Of a stretch of 64,000 nucleotides of DNA, positions 19,163-25,621 are shown in pieces; within the stretch, counting starts at the first letter, position 1, and every line of letters begins with the position of its first letter. A program made the position numbers and the translations under genes. The stretch is taken from assembly GCF_004793545.1 (NCBI RefSeq), contig NZ_SRYA01000012.1, forward strand, positions 47,849 through 111,848, read 5' to 3'. This DNA comes from Petralouisia muris (GTDB taxonomy: Bacteria; Bacillota; Clostridia; Lachnospirales; Lachnospiraceae). The notes below the pieces were generated by a model that saw only the letters and a list, made by a program, of their open reading frames with translations, was not told the origin of the DNA and did not search any database.

Positions 19163-19558
19163 TTAAAAATTGATTACATTATCAATTCTCTGCACTTCCT
19201 TTTCGGTTCTCTCAAAGCTACTGTGATTATATACATTCATCGTGATACTTGCGTCAGAATGCCCCATGACGTTCTGCAATGCCTTTATATCCATTCCTGC
19301 GGATGCAAGCAAGGTACACCCGGTATGCCTTAAAATATGCGCTGACAGGTGCGGTATAGTTTCCTCTGGATGTGCTTTATTATACGCCTTTTCCATATTC
19401 AGAAGAAAACTATTGATCGCATTTATCGCAAATGGCTGTCCGTTGCCACTGACAAATACAAAATTGCTATATCCATCCACTTCTGCATCACTCCGTCTAC
19501 CTAATTTCAGATTCTGCTTTCTTAGCTCCACAAATGCCCTGTGAACCGCTTCCGTCAT
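19163..19558 (-). pseudogene. int: Tyrosine integrase, C-terminal catalytic part (frameshifted)
   Basis: 131 codons holding the second half of the catalytic domain: H74xxR77 (HILRHT), H100 (GHSD) and the nucleophile Y110 (MNVYNH). The frame continues upstream without a stop through codons reading FGDGCKFHVSEPKTDAGKR, which match Tn916-type integrases, up to the A-run near 19622-19629. It therefore belongs to the same gene as 19555-20346. It could be a true mutation, a sequencing error, or rarely a programmed shift. Confidence 0.8.
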
Positions 19559-20346
19559 GGGTATGGTTCTTTTCCCAGCATCCGTTTTAGGCTCACTGAC
19601 ATGGAACTTGCAACCGTCACCAAAATTTTGTAGATCAGTTGGTGATTCACGCTAATTGTACGGTTTTTCATGTCTATATCGCCCCATGTAAGACCGGTAA
19701 GTTCTCCACACCGCAGACAAGTACCGATGGCGATTGTAAGGAATGGAATATGGATAGAATATGTACCGTTGTTGATACAAAAATCCATCAACCTTTTTAT
19801 TTCATCTTCCGACAACGGTATCTTCTCCCCGGCATCCTGCTTGATATTCTCCATTGCTCCCTTTGCCGGATTCTTCCTTATAAAATCAGAATCAACCGCC
19901 AATTCAAAGGATGAAAAAATCAAATTGTGAATCAGTTTAATTGTGTTCCGTTTCAATCCTGCCTTAACGCAATCGGCATAAAAAGCCTTGACATGTACTT
20001 GCTTTATATCGGAAATCTTTTTCTTTCCAATAGCAGATGCTTCCACAGTGTTGTGCCACATTCTGTTATAATTCTCTCTTGTGGTCGCTCTCAAATCATT
20101 TTTCAATTCCATATGCATCTTAAAAAGCTGATTCAGAGTAATCTTACCGCTTGTTGTGTCGATTCCATCTAAAATATCCTTTTGTAATTCCTGTTCTTTT
20201 TCTCGCAATTCCGGCAATGTTTTAGCATATACATAATGTCTTTTTTTAACTGCATCCAACCATGTATAATGATATGTTCCATCCGCTCTTTGATGCTCAC
20301 CTTTTTGTAAAACTCGCCCTTTACTATCTTTTCTCTTTTCTGCCAT
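19555..20346 (-). pseudogene. int: Tn916-type tyrosine integrase, N-terminal part (frameshifted)
   Basis: It starts with the arm-binding Integrase_DNA domain (GRVLQKGEHQRADGTYHYTW), then the core-binding SAM-like domain and the first catalytic Arg (CLRCGE, near residue 212). After INHQLIYK-type sequence the frame drifts into unrelated residues and stops. Restoring one A in the A-run at about 19622-19625 (CAAAATTTT) joins it to the C-terminal part. The start at 20346 has GGAGG upstream. The protein would catalyse site-specific integration and excision of the element. Confidence 0.8.
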
Positions 20347-20419
20347 ATAACACAACCTCCATTCTTTCAGATAATGTGAATGAGGGAAAACAACAACTTT
20401 GTATTGCTCCCCCTGTCGC

Positions 20420-20890
20420 TTACCCCCTTACCCTCACTTTCAAGCTGGACAGTTCCACATCAGGATAGCCGACAATATAATATTCTCCGTTCCGGCTCTC
20501 AACCTGGCTACAAGTCCATATCCTGGCATTTTCCCATTTATCCATATCATAGTTATAGGTTTCCTCGGTACGCAAAAACTCTATGCCGCTTCCGCTTGTG
20601 TAGTAGTGTCCTTTGGCTGTTTCATATCTGCCATCACTGTTCATGTGAAGTGTGCTAACCTCTTTAACTGGCTTGTCATAATAGGCAAGATTGCCCTGTA
20701 CCTCGTCCAGTTTGTAAAGGATATTGCGGTATTCCTCCAACTTCTGCCGCTCGCCTGCTGTCTTAATCTGCTTGTAATCGTCCAACCCGGATAAATCGCC
20801 ATAATCACGATAACCGGAAATATAAAGTATTGTGTCAATCTGCTTGCGGAGTTTTTTCATTTCTTCGCATAATGCTTTAAGGTCTGCCAT
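20420..20890 (-). CDS. DUF5348-like protein of mobile elements
   Basis: 156 residues. The N-terminal 80 residues form a coiled coil; the C-terminal part (HYYTSGSGIEFL, then ARIWTCSQVE and YYIVGYPDVELSSLKVRVR) looks like the small beta domain DUF5348 often found near Firmicute transfer genes. The function is unknown; binding nucleic acid or a host factor is speculation. It is the last gene of the leftward microprotein operon before the integrase, and its start abuts the stop of the next gene upstream. Confidence 0.65.
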   Translation of the reverse strand: MADLKALCEEMKKLRKQIDTILYISGYRDYGDLSGLDDYKQIKTAGERQKLEEYRNILYKLDEVQGNLAYYDKPVKEVSTLHMNSDGRYETAKGHYYTSGSGIEFLRTEETYNYDMDKWENARIWTCSQVESRNGEYYIVGYPDVELSSLKVRVRG

Positions 20891-21022
20891 TTATTCTACC
20901 TCACTTTCCCTTGTAATGCTTTTCAGCGTGTCCAGTGTTTCGTAGGTATTCAGCAGGATTTCATCAAGTTTTTTCATTATGTCGCTTCTGCTGGTGGGTG
21001 GTTCGTGGTGGTCTTTGCTCAT
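20891..21022 (-). CDS. 43-residue helical microprotein
   Basis: Begins MSKDHHEPPTSRSDIMKKLD, then one long amphipathic helix. Its ATG overlaps the TGA of the preceding gene (21019-21021) in an ATGA arrangement, and its TAA directly abuts the next start. Too short for family assignment; the coupling is the main evidence that it is real. Confidence 0.55.
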   Translation of the reverse strand: MSKDHHEPPTSRSDIMKKLDEILLNTYETLDTLKSITRESEVE

Positions 21023-21144
21023 TCCTCGCCGCCTTTCTCTTTGTAAATATAAAGATATTCTGCAAGCTGATATAAACGCTTCAATGCCTTTTCTGATAGC
21101 TTATCAAGCATTTCAATCAGCTTTGTTTTGTAGTGTTCCGCCAT
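21019..21144 (-). CDS. 41-residue two-helix microprotein (paralogue set)
   Basis: MAEHYKTKLIEMLDKLSEKA, followed by LKRLYQLAEYLY. It shares the pattern L..L......L..[IL]Y with neighbours at 21113, 21274, 21519 and the tail of 21680. It overlaps the next start by ATGA, and its own start lies inside the frame of the preceding gene, so translation is probably coupled. Confidence 0.6.
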   Translation of the reverse strand: MAEHYKTKLIEMLDKLSEKALKRLYQLAEYLYIYKEKGGEE

Positions 21145-21277
21145 GCTCTGCCCTCACTTCTTCCTCCAACTGAATTTCATAGTATGTTTTCGCAACAGTA
21201 TAAATCTTTATGAGGTCTTGCGTGTCCTCAATCTTCTGCATGATTTCCATAACTTGTTTTATCAGATGTTCTTTCAT
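21113..21277 (-). CDS. 54-residue two-helix microprotein (paralogue set)
   Basis: Core segment MQKIEDTQDLIKIYTVAK aligns with LEDVTDIRSLRFIYGATK of the gene at 21519. It overlaps the next gene by 32 bp and the previous one by 4 bp (ATGA at 21274-21277). No known function; likely a helical hairpin that could pair with other members. Confidence 0.6.
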   Translation of the reverse strand: MKEHLIKQVMEIMQKIEDTQDLIKIYTVAKTYYEIQLEEEVRAEHGGTLQNKAD

Positions 21278-21522
21278 GCCGCACCGCCTCTCTTTACCGA
21301 CAACATACCCACGATAAAGCTGTATATGCTTTCGATAATATCAAGGCTTTCCAGTTCGGACACAATGCGGATAACCTCGGCTTTGCGTTCCTGTGTTTCC
21401 TCATGCTCTTTCTCGTGTTCCTCTTTGCGGTACTTTGCAAGAATATAGTGGTAAATCTTAAATAAATAGTCCTCATTACCCATAGCAAGCGCCATTTTAA
21501 GGATTAAATGCTTATACATCAT
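21274..21522 (-). CDS. 82-residue microprotein with C-terminal copy of the two-helix motif
   Basis: The first half (HLILKMALAMGNEDYLFKIYHYIL) and the second half (VSELESLDIIESIYSFIV) each look like the two-helix unit, so this may be an internal duplication joined by a charged Lys/Glu linker. ATGA overlaps link it to both neighbours. Function unknown. Confidence 0.6.
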   Translation of the reverse strand: MMYKHLILKMALAMGNEDYLFKIYHYILAKYRKEEHEKEHEETQERKAEVIRIVSELESLDIIESIYSFIVGMLSVKRGGAA

Positions 21523-21680
21523 TCCGCAATGCCCCTCCGTTCCATGTCCTTGATACGCTTTACCGCCTGTTCTTCCTGGTATGCGTATTTTGTTGCCCCA
21601 TAGATGAATCGTAAAGAGCGAATGTCGGTTACATCTTCAAGCATGGAAACAATTTCTTTCTTGTAGTCCTCTGCGCCCAT
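21519..21680 (-). CDS. 53-residue two-helix microprotein (paralogue set)
   Basis: Begins MGAEDYKKEIVSM and contains LEDVTDIRSLRFIYGATK, the clearest version of the shared motif. Its start overlaps the stop of the upstream gene by one base and its stop overlaps the downstream ATG. Function unknown. Confidence 0.6.
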   Translation of the reverse strand: MGAEDYKKEIVSMLEDVTDIRSLRFIYGATKYAYQEEQAVKRIKDMERRGIAE

Positions 21681-22027
21681 TACTCGCCGCCCTCCTTTGT
21701 GATATTGATAGTAAACTGCTTAATCTGGTCTAAAATCCAAGCATTATCAATACTTGAAAGAAGTTCGGTAATTTCCTTGCGTTCCTTGTCCTGCTCGTTG
21801 TTGTTATATGCTTCGTTCAATGTCTGAATAGCAAAATATACTCCGTCAAGCGTGATATGAATAAAATCGCCAATCATATTCTGATTAGCCGCAAAATGCA
21901 AGGCTTTTTCCTGTGTGTTGGCTTCCTCCTTTTCCACTGTGTTAATTAAAACGCCTAAAACCGTCTGCATTAACTCCAATTTGGAAGTAGCGGTAAAAAT
22001 CTGGTCTAAAATATCATTTTTGCTCAC
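21680..22027 (-). CDS. 115-residue helical protein, tail resembles the microprotein motif
   Basis: All-helical, and its C-terminal LSSIDNAWILDQIKQFTI fits the repeated motif of the downstream genes. I choose the GTG at 22027, with AGGAAAGGG upstream; the longer frame to 22114 lies inside the preceding gene. It overlaps that gene by 14 bp. Function unknown. Confidence 0.6.
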   Translation of the reverse strand: MSKNDILDQIFTATSKLELMQTVLGVLINTVEKEEANTQEKALHFAANQNMIGDFIHITLDGVYFAIQTLNEAYNNNEQDKERKEITELLSSIDNAWILDQIKQFTINITKEGGE

Positions 22028-22286
22028 TGTGCCGCCCTTCCTTTCCTGCTTCATATCCCATACAAAAGGCGGCTTGTATCGCTGTCCATAAAGCCATACC
22101 GCCCGGCTCTGCATATACTGCCATATCTACAAGGCTTGAAAAATCCTCACTTTTCAGCAATTCCAGAATATCCGCTTTATTGAGAATATCTTTTCGGAGA
22201 TAGTCATACAATGCTTGAACCTCTGCAACGTCAACATGGTTTCTCCATGCTTTCAGCCTTTTCTTTATTCTTTTGACAATGTGCAT
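22014..22286 (-). CDS. Hypothetical protein, basic N-terminus
   Basis: 90 residues, starting MHIVKRIKKRLKAW (very basic), then helical with a Gly/Ala-rich stretch and a polar tail. AAGGAA lies about 10 bases before the ATG. It heads the overlapping microprotein run. I do not recognise it. Confidence 0.5.
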   Translation of the reverse strand: MHIVKRIKKRLKAWRNHVDVAEVQALYDYLRKDILNKADILELLKSEDFSSLVDMAVYAEPGGMALWTAIQAAFCMGYEAGKEGRHSEQK

Positions 22287-22422
22287 AATTTTCTATTCCT
22301 TTCTTGCGCCGGATATGATATAATTTCCCGGTGTCCGGCTTTTTGGTGAGTGTCCGGGTCACTTTTGCCCTTGTCAGAGATTGCGGCTCTGTGAGAGCAT
22401 TTATTATTTCTCTGGTCTGCAT
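22231..22422 (-). CDS. Possible small basic protein
   Basis: 63 residues beginning MQTREIINALTEPQSLTRAK and rich in Lys and Arg. GAAAGGAAG lies just before the ATG. It overlaps the next gene by 56 bp in another frame, and a longer frame reaches 22542. Either this is a small gene or the 22287-22553 stretch is only a leader between the regulator and the microprotein operon. Confidence 0.3.
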   Translation of the reverse strand: MQTREIINALTEPQSLTRAKVTRTLTKKPDTGKLYHIRRKKGIENYAHCQKNKEKAESMEKPC

Positions 22423-22553
22423 ACACTTCCTTTCTATGGCTCGCCTTATATGGCGAATGGCATTGTTTACGGTTTGTGCGGCTGTCAGATAGCCAGATAA
22501 GAGAATAGATGTTATCCCATAAGAAAATAGGATGAAAAGCAATTTTTAAATTT

Positions 22554-22763
22554 CTAATCTTCAATAATTACAATGTCTTTTGCAGATAAATCCAATGCCT
22601 TACAGATAGCAGGAACAACTTTTACTTTTCCTATCCTGTTGCCATTTAACGCATTAGATACCGCCTGTTGGCTTACGCCGCCTTGCTTGGCTATTTCTGT
22701 AGCCGTCAAACCTTTTCCGGCCATTGCAAGGTAAATTTTCTTTGTGTCTAACCTCATTTTCAT
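22554..22763 (-). CDS. Small helix-turn-helix (XRE/Cro-type) regulator
   Basis: 69 residues, essentially one HTH domain: LTATEIAKQGGVSQQAVSNALNG is split by the turn at residues 25-45. GGAGGT precedes the ATG at 22763; the frame from 22784 would include it. It is divergent from the XRE gene at 22899 with repeated CACAAC/GTTGTG boxes between, so the two are likely opposing regulators of a lysogeny-like switch. Confidence 0.75.
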   Translation of the reverse strand: MKMRLDTKKIYLAMAGKGLTATEIAKQGGVSQQAVSNALNGNRIGKVKVVPAICKALDLSAKDIVIIED

Positions 22764-22777
22764 AGCATTACCTCCAT

Positions 22778-22892
22778 TTGACACAACACTTTTATTGTAT
22801 TTATATAGGTTTTATCACAACTTTCATGTTGTGTCAATACAAAATAAATCATTTTTGTTGTGCTATTTGGTTTTATATGTTAAACTCACAAC
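22778..22892. promoter_or_regulatory. Divergent control region with five CACAAC/GTTGTG half-sites
   Basis: Half-sites lie at 22782-22787, 22816-22821, 22828-22833, 22857-22862 and 22887-22892. The second and third form a perfect palindrome (CACAAC-N6-GTTGTG). A larger pair, TTGACACAACA at 22778-22788 and its exact complement at 22827-22837, also frames the leftward promoter (TTGACA, 17 bp, TAAAAC). This looks like the operator set of the flanking HTH proteins. Confidence 0.65.
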
Positions 22893-22898
22893 TAGGAG

Positions 22899-23339
22899 GT
22901 GATTAAAACGGATATTGGAGAAAAAATAAGATATTTACGTATTCAAAAAAATATGACACAAAAGGAATTAGGAGAGAAACTCGGCGGCATACCTCAACAA
23001 CAAATAGGACGTTGGGAAAACGGAAAATCCAACCCAAAACTAAACACACTACAAAAAATAGCCGCTGCATTGAGTGTAAATGTAAATGATTTGCTAGAAA
23101 GTCCTCTTGATGATTCACCACTTTATAAGGCCTTTAAAAATGCTAATCCCTCCGATTACCCTATAGGAAAAGACCTTATAAATGCACAATTAGCAAAACA
23201 AGTGGATGATTGGGAACAAATAGATATTGAATTAGTAAAGACATTTAAAAAATTAAATGAAAATGGAAAAGCAGTAGCTATTGAACGAGTGGAAGAACTC
23301 GCTGAAATACCACGCTACATCCAAAAAGAAGAACACTAA
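22899..23339 (+). CDS. XRE-family transcriptional regulator (element repressor)
   Basis: 146 residues. The N-terminal HTH is residues 8-65 (MTQKELGEKLGG, then QQQIGRWENGKSNP and LQKIAAALSVNVNDLL); the acidic C-terminal part is unlike a LexA-type protease. The start is unsettled: the GTG at 22899 sits inside the AGGAGGT ribosome site, so initiation at a rarer codon a few bases on is possible. It faces the small HTH gene and its operator boxes. Confidence 0.8.
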   Translation: MIKTDIGEKIRYLRIQKNMTQKELGEKLGGIPQQQIGRWENGKSNPKLNTLQKIAAALSVNVNDLLESPLDDSPLYKAFKNANPSDYPIGKDLINAQLAKQVDDWEQIDIELVKTFKKLNENGKAVAIERVEELAEIPRYIQKEEH

Positions 23340-23373
23340 CCAAATAAAGAAGATTCATGAAACAAAAAACTTC

Positions 23374-23402
23374 TTGCTTACTGCCCCCGGATATGCTATA
23401 TT
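23374..23402 (+). promoter_or_regulatory. Promoter of putative antitoxin RNA
   Basis: TTGCTT (23374-23379), 17-bp spacer, TATATT (23397-23402). It fires towards the 3' end of the convergent toxin gene. Confidence 0.6.
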
Positions 23403-23408
23403 AGACAT

Positions 23409-23527
23409 AAGAAAAGGGAAAGCCATAGAAGCGGCTCTACCCCAACACATGATTTTTACTTACCTTTACAATTTGCTTTTTACAGGCAAGCCGTCACTAT
23501 TGCAGTAGTGGCGGCTATTTCTTTTTT
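23409..23527 (+). ncRNA. Putative antisense antitoxin RNA of a type I toxin-antitoxin pair
   Basis: About 118 bases from the predicted start near 23409 to the T-run after the hairpin at 23489-23516. No convincing coding frame with a ribosome site is seen. It converges on the holin-like toxin at 23607-23515 and covers its last codon and 3' region. Its 5' part (GGGAAAGCCATAGAAGCGGC) is nearly the same as the 5' leader of the toxin mRNA read on the other strand. This is the usual layout of type I pairs; the role is inferred. Confidence 0.55.
23489..23527 (+). terminator. Rho-independent terminator of the antisense RNA
   Basis: An 11-bp stem, AGCCGTCACTA with TAGTGGCGGCT (one G-U pair), around a 6-base loop, followed by ATTTCTTTTTT. 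It also ends any read-through from the XRE gene at 22899. Confidence 0.85.
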
Positions 23528-23607
23528 CCCTTGAAGATTGTATAGCATAAACCAACAAGGGCAACAATGAATATTCCAGTCTGAATCAGATCGGAGTATG
23601 TAACCAT
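23515..23607 (-). CDS. Putative holin-like toxin (type I toxin-antitoxin)
   Basis: 30 residues: a short N-terminus, one membrane helix (IQTGIFIVALVGLCYTIF) and the basic tail KGKKK. Size and shape fit the holin-like toxin family of Firmicutes, membrane-acting peptides kept silent by an antisense RNA. GGAGGGTGATTCA precedes the ATG. A 5' leader of about 90-100 bases with possible hairpins separates it from its promoter, as expected for translational control. Confidence 0.75.
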   Translation of the reverse strand: MVTYSDLIQTGIFIVALVGLCYTIFKGKKK

Positions 23608-23707
23608 TGAATCACCCTCCTTTCTTTCGTCTGGAGGGCTACTTGAACCCTCCGAAAAAACAAGAGGGGTAAAGCCGCCTTTGGCTCTATGGTTTTCCCA
23701 TATCGAC

Positions 23708-23736
23708 AATATAACACAATTCTCTCTATCGGGCAA
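23708..23736 (-). promoter_or_regulatory. Promoter of the holin-like toxin
   Basis: Minus strand: TTGCCC (23736-23731), 17 bp, TATATT (23713-23708). Confidence 0.65.
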
Positions 23737-23779
23737 TATCCTTTTGACTTCTTTATGTCGAGTTTTTCTCCTATTTCTG

Positions 23780-23788
23780 TGATATAAT
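23780..23788 (+). promoter_or_regulatory. Extended -10 promoter for the gene at 23819
   Basis: TGATATAAT at 23780-23788, a perfect TATAAT with the TG extension, 31 bp before the start codon. The -35 region is poor. Confidence 0.5.
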
Positions 23789-23818
23789 CAGACTATCAAG
23801 AAAGAAAGGAGGGTATAT

Positions 23819-24187
23819 ATGTTCGATTTACCAAGACCTAACATAACTGAAAGCATTGTATCGGATATAGAACTTTTGCCAATGGCTTACTCTTATTCTG
23901 ATACGCAATTCGAGATTTTATCAAAGCATATAAAGGCATTTGAAAAAACTCTCGATTCAGAACATGAAGTAGGTCTTATACTTACTAATTTCGGCCAGTC
24001 TATAACCATGCAGGTAACGGAAATCAGTTATGAAGAATCAGTTTTAATGATTTTCAAAGGCTATGTAAATGGGCGAATGTCAACGCTCATTCAGCACGTT
24101 AGTCAACTGAATTTCCTGCTTACTTCCGTAGAGAAAGAGCCAGACCGACCGAAACGGACTATCGGCTTTTCAGTGCCGAAAGAATAA
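23819..24187 (+). CDS. DUF6173-like protein
   Basis: 122 residues. HEVGLILTNFGQS in the middle and LIQHVSQLNFLL near the end match my memory of DUF6173, a small family of mobile-element proteins of unknown function. AAGAAAGGAGGG lies upstream of the ATG. It has its own promoter and overlaps the 3' end of the convergent gene at 24159 by 29 bp. Confidence 0.6.
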   Translation: MFDLPRPNITESIVSDIELLPMAYSYSDTQFEILSKHIKAFEKTLDSEHEVGLILTNFGQSITMQVTEISYEESVLMIFKGYVNGRMSTLIQHVSQLNFLLTSVEKEPDRPKRTIGFSVPKE

Positions 24188-24371
24188 CTTCCTCAATGCG
24201 TTGCAGGATATGCTCGATATTCTGCAACATGTTCTGTTGTTCTCCCAGTGCGTCCAAAATCCTTGCGCCTGTCGATTCTGTAATCAGAGTGCGTTTTGCG
24301 TCCTTAGAAACGCTATACTCTTTCAAAACATCTTTCTGCTCTGCTGTGTAGAATTTTGCTGTTTCGCTCAT
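24159..24371 (-). CDS. Small helical protein downstream of the sigma factor gene
   Basis: 70 residues. The second half (LGEQQNMLQNIEHILQRIEE) predicts a coiled coil. GAGAGG lies 8-9 bases before the ATG. The start lies inside the end of the sigma gene (59-bp overlap), implying coupling. It could be a partner or anti-sigma for that factor, but this rests only on position. Confidence 0.55.
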   Translation of the reverse strand: MSETAKFYTAEQKDVLKEYSVSKDAKRTLITESTGARILDALGEQQNMLQNIEHILQRIEEVILSALKSR

Positions 24372-25341
24372 AATTACAAACCTCTCTTTCTGTTATCCGG
24401 CTCGACACACTCTCGAACCCCATCACCCTTTTTCTGTGCATTTCCTCAATTTCCGCTAAATGCCGCTTATAGCGTGTTTCTGCTTCCAGTCGCTTTTCTG
24501 CTAAATGCTCCACAATAGAAGTAAAATTATGCTCTTTATAGCTTGTCAATCCGCCCCGGAACAGTCCAGCTTCCACAATATCAAATTTTTCTAATAATTC
24601 ACGCTTTGCCTTGCCTATCCGTAACCGCCGTAGTCCTTTTTCCTTTATCTGGCGTATTCTGTCTATGGTTACGCCCTGTTCTCTGGCTACTGCTGCCATT
24701 GTCCGATTATTTATGAATATCTCTTTTATTATGCTGTTCTCTCTATCGCTTGTATAACGCTCAACAATGCCCCATAATTGGCTTTTAGAATGTTCGGCAT
24801 ACATTTTATCTATTGTTTCATCTTCAAGGTTAAAATCGGCTTGTATGGTATCGGAAAGTGTCAAACTGTTATCGTCTGCTAAAGGGGTATCTAAACTGGC
24901 TATCCCCTGCATCTGTATTCTCAATTCTGCCAGTAATCTTACAGATACACGCATTTTATCAGCTATTTCGTTGTCTGTCGGCACTCTGCCTAATTCCTGC
25001 TCCAACTCCTGTACGGTTTTCTTGTAACGTGCTATTTTCTGCCTTGTGTAGCTCGGTATTCGCACCGTAGAGCCGCATTTTTCAAGATACCTCTGTACTG
25101 ACTGCCTTATCCAGTATTCCGCATAAGTCATAAACCGCACATTTTTAGACGTTTCATAATGCTGTGCCGCCTCCCATAATCCGAAGTAGCTTTCTTGCAA
25201 TAAGTCAGCTTCACACTCATAGGCGGTAAAAGGCTTTATGAATTTTCTAATCAGTGGCAAATTACCCTCATATAGTGATTGCATATAATCCGTTGCGGAA
25301 TAACCGTTCCTAATTTCAGAAACAATTTGCTCATTCGTCAT
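24313..25341 (-). CDS. Element-encoded sigma-70 family RNA polymerase factor
   Basis: 342 residues. Region 2 is recognisable (EADLLQESYFGLWEAAQHYE, then FMTYAEYWIRQSVQRYL), region 3 follows (RVPTDNEIADKMRVSV) and region 4 has an HTH (AAVAREQGVTIDRIRQIKEK). A basic, helical C-terminal extension of about 80 residues goes beyond normal sigma ends. AGGTG lies 7 bases before the ATG. It probably directs transcription of element genes; its target promoters cannot be told from this window. Confidence 0.8.
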   Translation of the reverse strand: MTNEQIVSEIRNGYSATDYMQSLYEGNLPLIRKFIKPFTAYECEADLLQESYFGLWEAAQHYETSKNVRFMTYAEYWIRQSVQRYLEKCGSTVRIPSYTRQKIARYKKTVQELEQELGRVPTDNEIADKMRVSVRLLAELRIQMQGIASLDTPLADDNSLTLSDTIQADFNLEDETIDKMYAEHSKSQLWGIVERYTSDRENSIIKEIFINNRTMAAVAREQGVTIDRIRQIKEKGLRRLRIGKAKRELLEKFDIVEAGLFRGGLTSYKEHNFTSIVEHLAEKRLEAETRYKRHLAEIEEMHRKRVMGFESVSSRITEREVCNYERNSKILHSRAERCFERV

Positions 25342-25390
25342 TGTAATACACCTACCTTTAAATTATAATTTGAGTAGATGTATAGGAGAT

Positions 25391-25428
25391 AAAAGGGAAG
25401 TATGTATTTTCGGTGCTACTTCCCTTTT
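25391..25428. terminator. Bidirectional hairpin upstream of the sigma gene
   Basis: A perfect 12-bp AAAAGGGAAGTA stem with its complement at 25417-25428 around a 14-base loop. A on one side and T on the other allow termination in both directions; it separates the gene at 25464 from the sigma gene. Confidence 0.65.
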
Positions 25429-25463
25429 AATTTGCCAGACAAAAACCGTCTAATGCCTTTTGT

Positions 25464-25616
25464 TTATGTCCGCAATCTCTTTTTTTCTTTCTGATAGCGT
25501 TCTTCATATTGTGAAAAAGTAAAAGGTCTTGCTTTCTTTAGGAACATGAGTTTTTCAGTGCTTTTGTCTGTTCCGGCTTTCATATTTGCCCTAAATTCGT
25601 CATAGTCTATTATCAT
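25464..25616 (-). CDS. 50-residue hypothetical protein
   Basis: MIIDYDEFRANMKAGTDKST, then a Lys/Arg/Glu-rich helix. A GGAGGG ribosome site lies 12 bases before the ATG, overlapping the end of the upstream gene (stop at 25622). No family recognised. Confidence 0.5.
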   Translation of the reverse strand: MIIDYDEFRANMKAGTDKSTEKLMFLKKARPFTFSQYEERYQKEKKRLRT

Positions 25617-25621
25617 AGCCT

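Noticed and set aside
22265..22564. 99-codon frame between the small HTH gene and the microprotein run
   Set aside because: It competes with the frame at 22231 on the same strand, has no ribosome site and low-quality composition.
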